Origin: Acanthochlamys bracteata
Taxonomy: Eukaryota; Streptophyta; Magnoliopsida; Pandanales; Velloziaceae
DNA: 64,000 nt
Direction of reading: 5' to 3'
Assembly: GCA_019914995.1 (NCBI GenBank)
Contig: CM034133.1
Location: forward strand, 6,838,495 to 6,902,494
How positions within the stretch are numbered: the first letter of the stretch is position 1; each line of letters opens with the position of its first letter. Positions 13,167 to 23,904 of this stretch are shown piece by piece. The translations under genes were made by a program, and so were the position numbers. The notes under the pieces were generated by a model that searched no databases, was not told the DNA's origin, and saw nothing but the letters and a program-made list of their open reading frames with translations.

Positions 13167-13580
13167 GGGTGGAGATATATGCACATCACTCCTTAAACAC
13201 ATCAATGCATATTAGTGTGGTACCATCAGTACAATCCTCCAAATTCTGACTTGACTGTTAGATATAAAGAACTATGACTTGAAAATATGTTCACAAAAAT
13301 TTAGCTCAATCGGATAATAAATCAACCTTCATTCGACTTCTTTATCAAGATGATAAAATAATAAACTTTTTAAAAAATATATATTGTCTTCTTCTGCTAT
13401 ATTGATAAAAAAGTCCGATAAAAGTTAATTCGTGATCGGAATGATTTAAATATTTATGAGCATACTTTTAACTCATAATTTTTCATATCCAGTCAAGTTC
13501 AAATTCGGAGCTTTGTGCAAATTAGACTATGCTGATGTGCACTGATGTGCGTTTAAGGAGTGATGTGCATATATTTCTAA
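13167..13580. mobile_element. MITE, same family as the 53.1-kb MITE
   Basis: The left end GGAGATATATGCACATCACT and the inverted right end (plus strand AGTGATGTGCATATATTTC) form a long terminal inverted repeat that continues into TCCTTAAAC. Internal landmarks (CAATCGGAT, TATCAAGATGA, TTTTAACTCATAATTTTTCA) match in order the element at 53,089-53,513. Both ends abut TA-rich tracts, so a target duplication cannot be read. Confidence 0.7.
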
Positions 13581-13824
13581 TATATATATATATATATATA
13601 TGAGAGAAATATATGCATATTGTCTCCTATGCAGCTGTCTCTAAATTTGAACCGTCCATCACAAATTTAAGAATGTACATATATGCGCGGCTGATTTGTA
13701 CAATTTCAAACTCAATTTTATGATTTCGGCCCTCTTGTTTCACGGAGGTTGCACAAGGTCGTAAAGAGTCCTACAAGGTTGAACCATTTAAATTACTAAT
13801 TAATTTTAACAATTTTTTCAAAAA

Positions 13825-13910
13825 AATAATGTAGTCCGACTGGTAAGGTGGTTGTCATTTATTTAAGAGGGATGAGTTTGAATCCTAATGAGAGAACTTG
13901 TTTAAGCTTT
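13825..13910 (+). repeat. SINE-like tRNA-derived fragment
   Basis: TAGTCCGACTGGTAAGGTGG resembles a tRNA A box and GAGTTTGAATCCTA a B box, about 50 bases apart. The unit directly precedes the truncated Gypsy relic. It is diverged and no tail or target duplication is clear. Confidence 0.4.
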
Positions 13911-13959
13911 TCTAAAGATTTATTCAATGTATGACTCTTTCTGACCTCCGCCTTCTGGA

Positions 13960-14874
13960 CTGTCTGTTGCAGACATCAATAATCGTAGAGCAAAAGAATT
14001 TTGTTTTTATTATGATGCCAAATACGATCGAGGGCACAAGTACATAAGTCGACTATACTCCATCGCTGGTTTAGAAGATGAAGAAGACTTCCTCTAGAAG
14101 ACACCTTCAGAAACCATTCCATAAGAAGACGTTACCCTTTCCTTAAGTGCAATGACTGGCCTAGTATGACCCCAAACCGTACGAGTCGTTGGAAGCATAA
14201 AAAAACAGGAGGTATTTGTGTTGATAGATTAGGAAAGTACTTATAATTTTATCACTGAGCATTTAGCTAAACGCTTGCGCCTTAAAGTTACAAAGGTAAG
14301 GCCATTAAAAGTAGAGTTAGCCGATGGAAGACCACATGTAACTAACATTATTTATCAACATGTTCCAGTGGAGGTGCAAGGGACTGAAATAATTGTCAAT
14401 GCCTATCCTTTTCTGCTTGGTGGAATGGACCTCGTTCTAGGCATACAATGGCTACAGACTCTCAGAGATATTGTCTCCAACTATTAGAGATCAGATATGA
14501 GGTTTTCTATACAGAACAAAGAATTATGTGTTGAAAGGGATCCAAGAGGAGTGTCCCAGCTCACCAGCTTGTGTCCAAAGTCCACCTTATATTCATTACG
14601 GCTTATGGCAACAGAAGTTATACAGGAACCTGAAGGGACCAATTTGATGGAGCTTCTAGCAGAGTTACAGGAACTCTTGGAGCTTAACAATCGAGTTTTT
14701 CAGCCTATACTTGGGCTTCCACCGAAAACATCTCAAGATCACAGAATTGCACTGCTGTCTGGGTCTCTTCCTGCTAATGCCAGACCCTATTGGTACCCTC
14801 ACATTCAAAAAGAGGGGATTGAGCGAACGGTAGCTAAGATCTAGCCCAAGGAATCATTCAGCCTAGTTGTTCCG
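13960..14874 (+). pseudogene. Ty3/Gypsy relic, gag knuckle-protease-pol start
   Basis: At ~13,990 the plus strand reads AKEFCFYYDAKYDRGHK, a gag zinc-knuckle block. The protease region follows: FITEHLAKRL from 14,245, then LLGGMDLVLGIQWLQTL, typical of Gypsy retropepsins. The catalytic D-S/T-G is destroyed, because a stop codon follows the aspartate at ~14,225. Linker sequence continues to 14,874, where the Copia element begins. The same reading resumes at 25,085. No 5' LTR and almost no gag are present, so the element was already truncated on the left. Confidence 0.85.
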
Positions 14875-16434
14875 TGTTAAGTTTTCCTGTAAGATTAACT
14901 CAAGAGGGGAGGGGTGAATTGAGTTAGTCAATAAAAATTTTCGTTAAGTTTAGTTATCCTACTGGCAGCAAGCTTACAGCCGACTGTGTCAATGCTGTAA
15001 CCTGCAGATAGAGAGAGTTAGAGTGTTTACTGATATAAGTGACAAGAACAGTGCTCAGGGTATTTAACGTGGTTCGGCAAAACTCTTTTGCCTACATCCA
15101 CGGTCGCTCTATTACCAGAGCCAAAGCTTCACTAAACCTTTAATAAGCTACAAATACACCTAGAGCAAAGTGCTTCACCAAGCACACTTACTCTACAGGA
15201 TTTCTTCGCCAAGACAACTCCTAACAGCCTACTGGACACGCCTGTCCCCCTGGCTGATTTGTTAGCTCTATTATAAGGTCTAAGAGCTTACACCAAGCTC
15301 TACCTAAGCTTCCTTTACCGATGCTTGTAGCACCACCTTTACAATGTCAGTAAGAGATTACCAAAAAATAAACCAAGATTGAGCACAGGATCTATCTCAT
15401 GAATGTTAAGTGTTCATGATGTGATTTAGATGAGATGATCGGAGAGGTTGCTGAGAGAGATTTCTTCAGTATGATTGGCAGCAAGATTTGTTTGTGTGGA
15501 GTAGTCGAGTTCGTGACTAGCAGCAGGATATTTTTGTGTAGAGTGGTAGAGTTCTTGTATATCTCTGTTTTTGCTTGGGTTCTCTCTACTTCTGTTTTCT
15601 TATGTTCTTTCTCTCTTTTCTTCGTTGCTGTGACTCCCTTCTTATAGAGTTTCTTCCCTGTGCAGGAGCCGTTGAGGAACGTTGCTGTTGGCGCTCTCTT
15701 TCATAGGTGGTTCTTTACGTCAGAGAGGAGTCGGTTTTGTCCAGTGGTTAATCAACCGCTTCAAGCTTCTTTCGGCTGTCTTTGTGCAAGGTCTTCGTTG
15801 CATTAAATGCGTTGTAGAAGTTTGAATTTGCTACCAACGATTGAAAGCTTAATTTAGTTAAGCCTCTGTCTTAGACTCGGTGAGCTGATGAGTTGATATG
15901 GCTTGTCCATAATAAATGTAATGCAGGTTGACTGCTTGACTTGAACAAAGACTTTGACTTGTGTAATGTGCTTTCCTTTCTTGATTATTGAGCTTTCCTT
16001 TTCTGTGAAAAGCTCTTGTAGATCTTCTGTTTGAAGTGCTTCAGTCCGTTGTGAGTGCAGGTGATTGTTGAAGCAAGGGAAATTTCGTTGCCGTTGAACA
16101 CAAGGGTCTATTTCGAAACAGAGAAGTCTTCTTATGCTTCAGTAGTCGAACAGTTGACTGTAATGTGGCTATGGCATCCTCTGTCTCGTATGCTGTCCTC
16201 TGTCCCGCTTCAGTAGTTGAGCAGCTGACTGTGATGTGACTGTGTCATCCTCTGTCCCGAATGCTGTTAGCAGTAGTATAGCAGTTGGTTGTATGATGGT
16301 TGTTTTTATCTGCTGTAAATGAAATGATCTTTGCTTGTCTAATCCTGAAGAGCTTGTTTTCAGATTATTAGTTTTGTATAAATCATCGTTCTTAATTCTT
16401 TGTTATCATCAAAATTATCCTTATAATTCCAACA
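14875..16434 (-). repeat. 3' LTR of the Copia element (full length)
   Basis: On the plus strand it runs from TGTTAAGTTTTCC to TAATTCCAACA, so the element-sense ends are TGTTGG...CTTAACA. It carries the LTR-internal block ACGTGGTTCGGCAAAACTC near 15,070 seen in Sirevirus LTRs. A 70-codon open frame at 15435-15647 recurs in the other LTR and is a repeat feature, not a gene. Confidence 0.93.
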
Positions 16435-16680
16435 ATCTCCCCCTTTTTGATGATGACAAACAAATTAAGAATTATTGATTTATGTTTTTGTAAGTCATCA
16501 ATTTGACTTGAAAATTTGCCATACCTTTTCATGACTCCCCCTCAACTGGTGCATCTATTTTACTTACCTGTTCATTGCTCATGGCCCCCTTAGATTGAGC
16601 CAGAATTTTTGTATGTAATAATTTTTCTCCTCATTTTTCTCCCCCTTAACAATAATTCTTCTTTCTCCCCCTTTTGTCAT
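16435..16680 (-). promoter_or_regulatory. Series of five polypurine tracts
   Basis: The minus strand has the primary plus-strand primer AAAAGGGGGAGA directly before the 3' LTR. Four more G5-containing purine boxes follow (plus-strand C5 runs at 16439-16443, 16537-16541, 16585-16589, 16641-16645, 16667-16671). Multiple polypurine tracts upstream of the 3' LTR are known for Sireviruses. Their roles in this copy are inferred. Confidence 0.75.
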
Positions 16681-16894
16681 CTCAAAAAGCTTATATAAAA
16701 TGTAACATAGCTAAAATTTGACAGGTTAAGGCAGAAGACATAACCAGACAGTCATAACAAAAAGTTCAACCATTCATTTAAGCACAGCTAGTGACAAGTA
16801 AATAAACAAGCAAACATCCAGTCACAGAAAACAATCATCTAAACATTTAACCAAACTAAAATAGTAATGAAACTAAGCCTAAGCTAAGTTTCAA

Positions 16895-18447
16895 CTAGTT
16901 ATTTCTACGCCTAGATGATGTTCTACAGTCAGGAGGTCTAGGACGTTGATGTTTTGGTTTAGCTGCAGAGGACGAAGGAAGTATTTCTACATCCTCATCA
17001 ACAAAGGCTTGTGAGCTGGAGACTGGTTTGTGAGCTTTGCGTTTTTGGTTCTTGCGCTTAGGGGGAAGGCTAGGAACGGTTGAGGGAGCTGATGATGGGT
17101 CAGAGATAGGGGGTTCAGTGATAAGGGGTTCATAGGACATTTGAGCTTCAAATTGGGTTTCAGCTGGGGGTTCTTGGGACATTGGTTCTCCCTGTAGAGG
17201 GGCTTCATAGATGGTGATTGATAATGGCTCAGTTCCTGCATGAAGTTCTTTAGTAGCTCCTTCAGTTGGGCACTCTGTAGGTGATTCCATGTGCACTGGT
17301 TGCTCGGTTGCCTTATCCGGAGTTGCAGAATGGTCATTGCTCCCCATATCATGGTAATCTGCATTAATTTGTCCATCCTCTTGCCCATCTTCTTGTGCAT
17401 TTTCCTTTGCATCCTTCTGTCCATGCACTTGTGCATTTTCCTGAGTGTCATTCTGTCCAGTCTCGAATTCTTCTCTGGCTGACTTGGCCTTAGGGAGCTC
17501 TGGTCGACAAATAGCGTCCTTAAGTTCTTCAAACGTTGTGTTCAGCTTCTGAATTTCCTTAGTCTGCTCCAGGATGGCATTGAAAATGTTTGCTAGGCAC
17601 TCAGTTAGTGGAGCTAATGTGGTATTTGTGGAGTCATTGTCAGCTGGAGGGTGCTTGGACATTAGCCTTTCCTCTGCCTCAGTGATTCCTCTTAAGAACT
17701 TTGCATCCATCTTGATCATCTTTTTCACTTGTAGGGTTCCCATAGGCACAGCCTCAAGTCGGAATATCCTACATATTACATGAGGGTATGGGAAGTGCTT
17801 ACTGCCGAACTTGGAGATTCTTGTCATATGATGCAATATCACCTCACAGAGATTTATGGGCAATTTCTTCATCAACCTCCATAGCAGAAATGCGTCGTAG
17901 TTGGTGATGATGTTGCGGCTTCCTGACGGAGGAACTATTACTTTGGAGATGACATGGCACAGGGCTCGCGGCAACAGAGGTAAGTGGCAGCCGAATCATA
18001 TTGTAGCTTTGTCACAACCTTTGTTTCCAGTGCCTGCTTGAGGTAATTCAGTTTGGAGTCACTGGCAGGCGGCATCTCCTCTCGGTAGGGTAGGTCGAGC
18101 ATTAGTGACATAGATCGTGCCTCTAGGTTGATTTCAATTCCGTTCACCATAGTCTAAACAGAAGAGTTCCCGGTCGGATGAAGATTGGCGTAGAACATTT
18201 TGACACATTCCTCTGAAAATTCTCCCGGCCACTCGTTGAACGCTGTCCAGCCTTGTGCCTCAAAAAGTTCATCCACCTCAAGTCCGAAGTAGTTGAAGTC
18301 ATCGAAGTTTATGCTTGCCGGCGTCAGAATTGGGATTGCTAGCTGCCGACTGTATCTTTCGAATTCCTCTTTGCCGGCGAATCTCTCGTCGTGGTCGTGG
18401 ACAGTTCTGGAGCGTCTTGCCTGAGTTTTCTGATTTTTCTTGGCCAT
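16895..18447 (-). pseudogene. Sirevirus extra ORF downstream of pol
   Basis: Three open segments on the minus strand make one degraded ORF. 18447-18154 starts MAKKNQKTQARR and contains VKMFYANLHPTG. An in-frame TAG separates it from 18150-17938 (MVNGIEINLEARSMSLMLDL). A frameshift near 17,950 leads into 17974-16895 (359 codons). 'FYANL ... INLEARSMSLMLDLP' resembles the plant 'putative transposon protein' domain often found in transposon-linked ORFs. The middle (CLANIFNAILEQTKEIQKLN) looks coiled-coil. Next comes an acidic Q/E/D/T/P-rich region with a repeated pattern (GQKDAKENAQEDGQEDGQ), and the tail is basic (SSRRRNN). The position is where SIRE1-type elements carry their 'env-like' ORF, but I see no convincing signal peptide or membrane anchor, so I do not call it an envelope gene. 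Confidence 0.65.
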
Positions 18448-18712
18448 TGCAGAGGTTTAGGGATTTGGCTTAGGGTTTGAGATTTAGGATTCAAAAGGGA
18501 GAGGGAAATTTTGAAATGGAGACGACGAGATGTGAGGAGCTCCCCAGTCGGCTTAGCTTATAATGCATACAGCCTAGTATGACTCAGCTGGGTCATGTGC
18601 TCAACACGTGACCGGTCAGCTGCTTACTAAAGTTTTAATAGTTACAGTCGGCTGTTTTGCGACTGTTATCATGCAGAATTTTAAGTACGTACAGAGACAG
18701 AACAGAGCATAG

Positions 18713-20266
18713 TTACATGATACATAATCCTATCTCATGGCAGATTCTTAAGAACGAGTCAAGTCCTAGAGATTTAGTGAAGATGTCAGCTAGTTGATTT
18801 TCGGAATTAACAAAGTTTAACACTATATTATTGCATTCAACATGCTCTCTAATGAAATGGTGTCTCAAATCTATGTGCTTTGTGCGTGAGTGTTGAATGG
18901 GATTTTTGGTTAACTTGATGGCACTCGTATTGTCACAGAATATAGGCACATTCTTAAAATCACAACCAAAATCAAGAAGTTGTTGTTTTATCCAGAGTAC
19001 CTGAGAGCAGCAACTTCCAGCAGCTATGTATTTTGCTTCGGCAATTGACATTACTACTGAAGCTTGTTTTCTGGAGCACCATGAGATCAGGCAACCTCCT
19101 AAAAACTGACATGAACCACTTGTGCTTTTTCTATCAAGCTTGCAACCACCAAAATCAGCGTCAGCATAAGCATATAAATTAAATTCACATCCTCTAGGGT
19201 AGAATAATCCTAATTCTTTAGTTTCAACTAGATATCTAATAATTCGTTTTATAGCTATCATGTGTGACTCTTTTGGATCGCTTTGAAATCTAGCGCATAA
19301 GCATACACTAAATTGAATATCAGGTCTACTCGTAGTGAGATATAAGAGTGATCCAATCATACCTCTATATAATTTCTGATCAACTACTTTACCTGTCTCA
19401 TCTCGGTTCAGTTTGCAAGAGGTAGACATTGGAGTGCTTATCTCCTTGCTTCCTTCCATGTTGAACTTTTTGATCAACTCTTTAATGTACTTGCTTTGAC
19501 TTATGAAGATGCCATTTTTCAGTTGTTTAATTTGTAGACCAAGGAAATAATTTAGTTCACCCATCAGGCTCATTTCAAACTCCTCTTTCATCAAGCCAGA
19601 AAATTTTCTGCATAGTCTTTCAGTAGTAGCACCAAATATTATATCATCTACATAGACTTGCACAATCAACATGTCATTATCTTCGTGCAAGGTAAATAAG
19701 GTTAGGTCAATCTTACCTCGACTGAAGCCTTTTTCAATCAGAAAGGTGCTTAACCTTTCATAGCAAACTTTGGGAGCTTGTTTCAGACCATAAAGAGCTT
19801 TGTTCAATTTGTAAACATGATTTGAAAAGCTTGTGTTTTCAAACCCGGGAGGTTGTTCAACATAAACTTCTTCTTTCAGAAAACCATTCAGAAATGCACT
19901 TTTAACATCCATTTGAAAAACTTTAAAATCTTTGTGACATGCAAAAATAAGTAGTATTCTAATTGCCTCAAGACGTGCAACAGGAGCATAAGTTTCATCA
20001 AAATCTATTCCTTCTTCCTGATTATATCCTTTAGCTACTAGTCTAGCTTTGTTTCTAGTTATGATGCCATTTTCATCTAATTTATTTCTAAACACCCATT
20101 TAGTTCCTGTGATGGATTTGTTTGGAGGTTTTCTAACAAGATGCCATGCATTATTTCTTTCAAACTGATTTAATTCTTCTTGCATGGCAGTGATCCATGA
20201 ACTATCTATCAATGCATCATATATGCACTTTGGTTCTAGATTTGATACAAATGAAGAGTGCTCCAT
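18713..20266 (-). CDS. Copia reverse transcriptase-RNase H
   Basis: An open frame of 517 codons. The reverse transcriptase starts with [20 protein letters not shown], then [13 protein letters not shown] (first catalytic Asp) and [11 protein letters not shown] (YVDD, catalytic pair intact). RNase H follows: [30 protein letters not shown] and the final IFTKSLG block. The order IN-RT-RH is Copia type. This is the best-preserved part of the element. It lacks its own start because it is the C-terminal part of a broken gag-pol polyprotein. At least one stop separates it from integrase, near 20,460. Confidence 0.93.
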   Translation of the reverse strand: MEHSSFVSNLEPKCIYDALIDSSWITAMQEELNQFERNNAWHLVRKPPNKSITGTKWVFRNKLDENGIITRNKARLVAKGYNQEEGIDFDETYAPVARLEAIRILLIFACHKDFKVFQMDVKSAFLNGFLKEEVYVEQPPGFENTSFSNHVYKLNKALYGLKQAPKVCYERLSTFLIEKGFSRGKIDLTLFTLHEDNDMLIVQVYVDDIIFGATTERLCRKFSGLMKEEFEMSLMGELNYFLGLQIKQLKNGIFISQSKYIKELIKKFNMEGSKEISTPMSTSCKLNRDETGKVVDQKLYRGMIGSLLYLTTSRPDIQFSVCLCARFQSDPKESHMIAIKRIIRYLVETKELGLFYPRGCEFNLYAYADADFGGCKLDRKSTSGSCQFLGGCLISWCSRKQASVVMSIAEAKYIAAGSCCSQVLWIKQQLLDFGCDFKNVPIFCDNTSAIKLTKNPIQHSRTKHIDLRHHFIREHVECNNIVLNFVNSENQLADIFTKSLGLDSFLRICHEIGLCIM

Positions 20267-20596
20267 GAAGTTATTTTTAAAGGGAGATCTAGTTCTTGTA
20301 CCTTCATTTATCTCACCTAGTATGTTTTCTTGTGGATGACTGGATCTGTACGTGAAGGGTCTGCTGATCTGTTCGTGAGTTTCTGTCTGATCAGGTAGAA
20401 TTCCAGGAGTCTGTCCTTCCTCTGTTATTTCAGCTGGCTGTTCGTCAGCTGTTTGGGTCTCTGTAATTTATTGTGTTTCTGTCGATGGGAATAGCTCTTC
20501 TTCTTCTTCTGATTCTGCATCTAGTTCTGGATTTCTTCTCGTCCCATTGTTAGACTTATTAAATAATACATGCATAGATTCTTCAACAATCATGGT

Positions 20597-21324
20597 TCAT
20601 TTATTAAAGATTCTATATGCTTTTGATGTTGAGGAGTAACCGAGAAAAATACCTTCGTCATTTTTTGCATCAAACTTTCCAAGATTATCTTTCTCATTGT
20701 TTAGGATAAAATATTTGCATCCAAAGATTCTTAAGTAACCGATATTTGGGGTTCTTCCCTTTAGAAGCTCATATGAAGTCTTTTTAAGAATGGGGCAAAT
20801 GAATGCACGGTTAATGATATGACATGCAGTATTAACAGCTTCAGCCCAAAAATATTTTGGTAGGTTCTGTTCTATGAGCATGGTTCGAGCCATTTCTACT
20901 AGCACTCTATTTTTCCTTTCCACTACACCATTTTGTTGGGGAGTTCTTGGAGCAGAGAAGTTGTGTGTCAGCCCATTTGATTCACAAAATTTATTAAAAT
21001 AAAAATTTTGAAAAACTCCTTGCCATGATCACTTCTAATAGCCCAGATATTTAGGTTTAGTTCTTTTTGAATCTTTTTGAAAAAGCATATAAATATTTTC
21101 AGGGCATCATTTTTGTATATTAAAAAGTAAACCCAACAGAAACGAGAATAATCATTTACTATTACTAGACAGTAATACTTACCTCCCAAGCTTGCTGTTC
21201 TTGATGGTCCAAACAAATTCATGTGTAGTAGTTGTAATGGTTGCTTGGTTGTTATCACTTGCTTGTGCTTGAATGATGACTTCACTTGTTTTTCTTTGGC
21301 ACATGCATCACATAATTCATCCAA
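20597..21324 (-). pseudogene. Copia integrase, broken
   Basis: Two open pieces, 21324-20968 and 20923-20597. The first has CDACAKEKQVKSSF (end of the HHCC zinc domain), VNDYSRFCWVYFL (first Asp of the catalytic triad) and IRSDHGKEF (second Asp). The second starts at MERKNRVLVEMARTML, where the glutamate is the third catalytic residue, and continues through FWAEAVNTACHIINR and YLRIFGCKYF. A short frame break between them removes continuous translation. Confidence 0.9.
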
Positions 21325-21359
21325 GCTATAGTTGGCTTCAGGCAGTCTCTTTACTAGTT

Positions 21360-21851
21360 TTAATTTGGACAGTTTGATAGTATCTTGATGTTGCAGTGTC
21401 CCAAACGTCTATGCCAGAGCCAGCTGCTTTCCTGCTGACTTGCTACTAAACACATTTTGTTGTTAGGAAGATCATCAATATAGAGTACATAAACATTATC
21501 TTCCCTTTTTTTGTTTAGTATTTCTTCTCCAGATGACAGATTAACAATTGAGCAGCAATGATTATCAAAATTGACTTTAAATCCGTTATCACATAATTGA
21601 CTTATGCTTATTAGGTTATGTTTTAGTCCTTTAACATGAAGAACATTTTCTATGCATAGGGAAGAGGGATTACCTATTTTTCCTACGCCTATTACTTTGC
21701 ACTTACTGTTGTCTCCAAGGATTACATTTCCTCCGAATTGTTTTTGTAGACTGCTGAAACATTTTTCATTTCCTATCATATGTCTTGAGCACCCGCTGTC
21801 CAAGTACCATTTGCTATATTTCAGTCGGGTTAGCTCCTCTCCTTCCTGCAA
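21360..21851 (-). pseudogene. Copia protease and pre-integrase domain
   Basis: WYLDSGCSRHMIGN has the D-S-G active site of Copia aspartic proteases. VIGVGKIGNP and LKHNLISISQLCDNGF follow in the usual order. The frame ends with LWHRRLGHCNIKILS, the GAG pre-integrase motif with the histidines of the zinc domain. It is separated by frame breaks from gag upstream and integrase downstream. Confidence 0.9.
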
Positions 21852-21986
21852 AAGAAGTCTTTAGTGCTTAGGTACCCAAATTTTTTTGGGTCCTAAAGAG
21901 TTAGTGCTGTTATATGTTCATTTTGGAACCCATATCAATTTTATTTTATTGGTGTTCTTTTTATACCAGCAAGAATTAACATTATG

Positions 21987-22727
21987 TCATTTTCTGCCAC
22001 AATGAAAACATTTAACAAAAGATATTGTGGAGTAAGACCTATTTGCTGTATATGGTTTAGACATTAAATTTTTGTTTTGCATCCTTGCTATTACCATACC
22101 TGAGTGGCTTGTGGAGGGCTGATCATACCTTGAGACTTGTTTACCAGTTGCTATAGATGCTGGAATGAATCCTATTCCTTCCTTTCTGTATGGGCTGCGT
22201 TGAGCTCCCAGTATTGCATTTAGTCTATCCTTTCCATTTACAAATCTTGCTAGTGATGCTTCTAGATCGAGGTTCTTACTCTGCAGAGTTTTGTTTTTAT
22301 GAAGCAGTCTTTGATTTTCTTCCATCAGCTTAGTTTTTTTTACGTGCATATTTGTATAATCAGTCATGAATGGTGTAAGATCTGGAATGGTGGGATATGA
22401 GAGTCTATTCACCTCTCGACTCAGTACCTCATTCAACTCCTCAAACTCAGCAATTTTCTTTATCATGTCTATGCTTGAGGTTTCTGTACATCTTATCAAT
22501 TCTCCAGTCTTACATTCATTTAGTTTGACATGAAGCTTTTCGTTCATTTGAATCAAGCATTTATTTTCAATATGCAGTGCACATAGTTTAGAGTTAATAT
22601 GATCATAATTTGCATGGAGTGTGTCTTTTATAGCATCAGTTTTGTCTTCTAAGGTATTTTTTAAAACAAGTATTTTCTTTTTCAGACATTCGTTTTCATC
22701 CTTAAATTTATGCATGCTTACCTTCAT
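21987..22727 (-). pseudogene. Copia gag, C-terminal coiled-coil part
   Basis: 246 codons rich in K, E, L and N with heptad-like spacing (IENKCLIQMNEKLHVKLNEC). It ends in a zinc knuckle CFHCGRK with HNVNSC continuing after an in-frame stop (C-X2-C-X4-H-X4-C). This second, C-terminal gag block is characteristic of the long gag of Sireviruses. Its coiled coil is likely to mediate particle assembly. Confidence 0.75.
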
Positions 22728-22923
22728 AGTTTTGCAGTCAGTTTTGGCATTTCGGTATTTCGCATACAGTTCATTAAAAACATCTTGTAATTATTCATTA
22801 GAGTCATCATGTCAGTAGAGATTTACCTCATTGTCATCTTCATGATCTGCCATCAGACATAAGTTGCTTTCTTCATTTTTCTCTGTCTCAGTCTGACTGT
22901 CTTCTGATGAACTTTCATCTTCA

Positions 22924-23604
22924 TCACTTCAGGCTGCCATAGCTCGTTTTCTTCTTGTGTCTTTGTATTTCGATCTCTTGAGCAGTGGACATTCGTTCTT
23001 GAAGTGTCCTGGTTTGTTGCAGTTGAAGCAGTTCGTGTCTTGTCTTTCTTCTCCTTCTTCTAAACTTGTTTCTTCTGAGAAAGCTTTTAAATTTACGAGT
23101 CAAGAGTGCAATGTCTTCGTCTGAGGAAGAATCACTTACCTGCTGATCGTTGATCTTTAATGCAATCCCTTCAGGACGTTCGTCAGTTTTCTTCAGTGAT
23201 AGTTCCTTGGCCATTAGCTTGCCAATTAATTCATCCAGTGACATTTGAGGAAAGGTTGGATTTTCTTCTATGGCATCTATCTTTGATCCAAAGGTTGGCA
23301 GCACAGCTCTTAATATTTTCCACTTCAGTTCTTCGGGTTTGAAAACTTTTTCTAGATTCTTCAGAGGATTTGTGATGTTAGTAAATCTAGTAAACATCTG
23401 AGTAATGGACTCACCTTGGTTCATCCTGAAGTTTTCATACTCATGCATTAGCAGGTTCACTCTGGTTTCCTTGACTTGAGTGCTTCCTTCATTCGTTACC
23501 TCCAACTGATCCCATATTTCTTTGGCAGTGTTGCAAGCACTAATTCGGTTGAACTCATTAGGATCCAGCGCACAATACAGAAGGTTCATGGCTCTGTCAT
23601 TCAT
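22924..23604 (-). pseudogene. Copia gag, N-terminal UBN2-type domain and zinc knuckle
   Basis: ALDPNEFNRISACNTAKEIW, HEYENFRMNQGESITQMF and LRAVLPTFGSKIDAIEE are the typical Copia gag (UBN2/DUF4219-type) blocks. A zinc knuckle CFNCNKPGHFKNECP lies at about 22,985-23,031, but in a shifted frame relative to the upstream ORF, so a frameshift falls between domain and knuckle. The first codons of gag upstream of 23,604 (to about 23,780) are in other frames. Confidence 0.88.
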
Positions 23605-23890
23605 TGATATGAGCTTGTTATCTTCATCATTGTATTCACGTTTAGCCTCGGGGATACGTATTCCATCTGGGCCAGTTTTGGTTGGAATGATTGGTCCGTC
23701 GTATGATCTTCCATAGTGTGAAGTCTTATGCCCGAATGAAGATTGTCATTTTGGTTTTCCAGTAGCCATAGTTTGTTCCATCAAAGAGTGATGGTTTGTT
23801 GGAGGATCTACCTTCAAAAGCTATAGGAACAAGGTTAGCCATAAGGATCTTTTACCTCAAGGTTGTTAGACCTTTGATTTTAGGAGGCTT

Positions 23891-23902
23891 GCTCTGATAC
23901 TA
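23891..23902 (-). promoter_or_regulatory. Primer binding site of the Copia element
   Basis: The minus strand reads TAGTATCAGAGC, one base off the initiator tRNA-Met complement TGGTATCAGAGC, two bases from the end of the 5' LTR. Confidence 0.9.
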
Positions 23903-23904
23903 AT

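Noticed and set aside
16987-17532. 181-codon minus frame
   Set aside because: Alternative frame of the Sirevirus extra ORF at 16,895-17,974, which has the longer frame and domain structure.
16895-18447. Retroviral envelope gene or endogenous virus
   Set aside because: The ORF is part of a Ty1/Copia element and shows no signal peptide or membrane anchor; no viral capsid, movement or coat gene is seen anywhere in the window.
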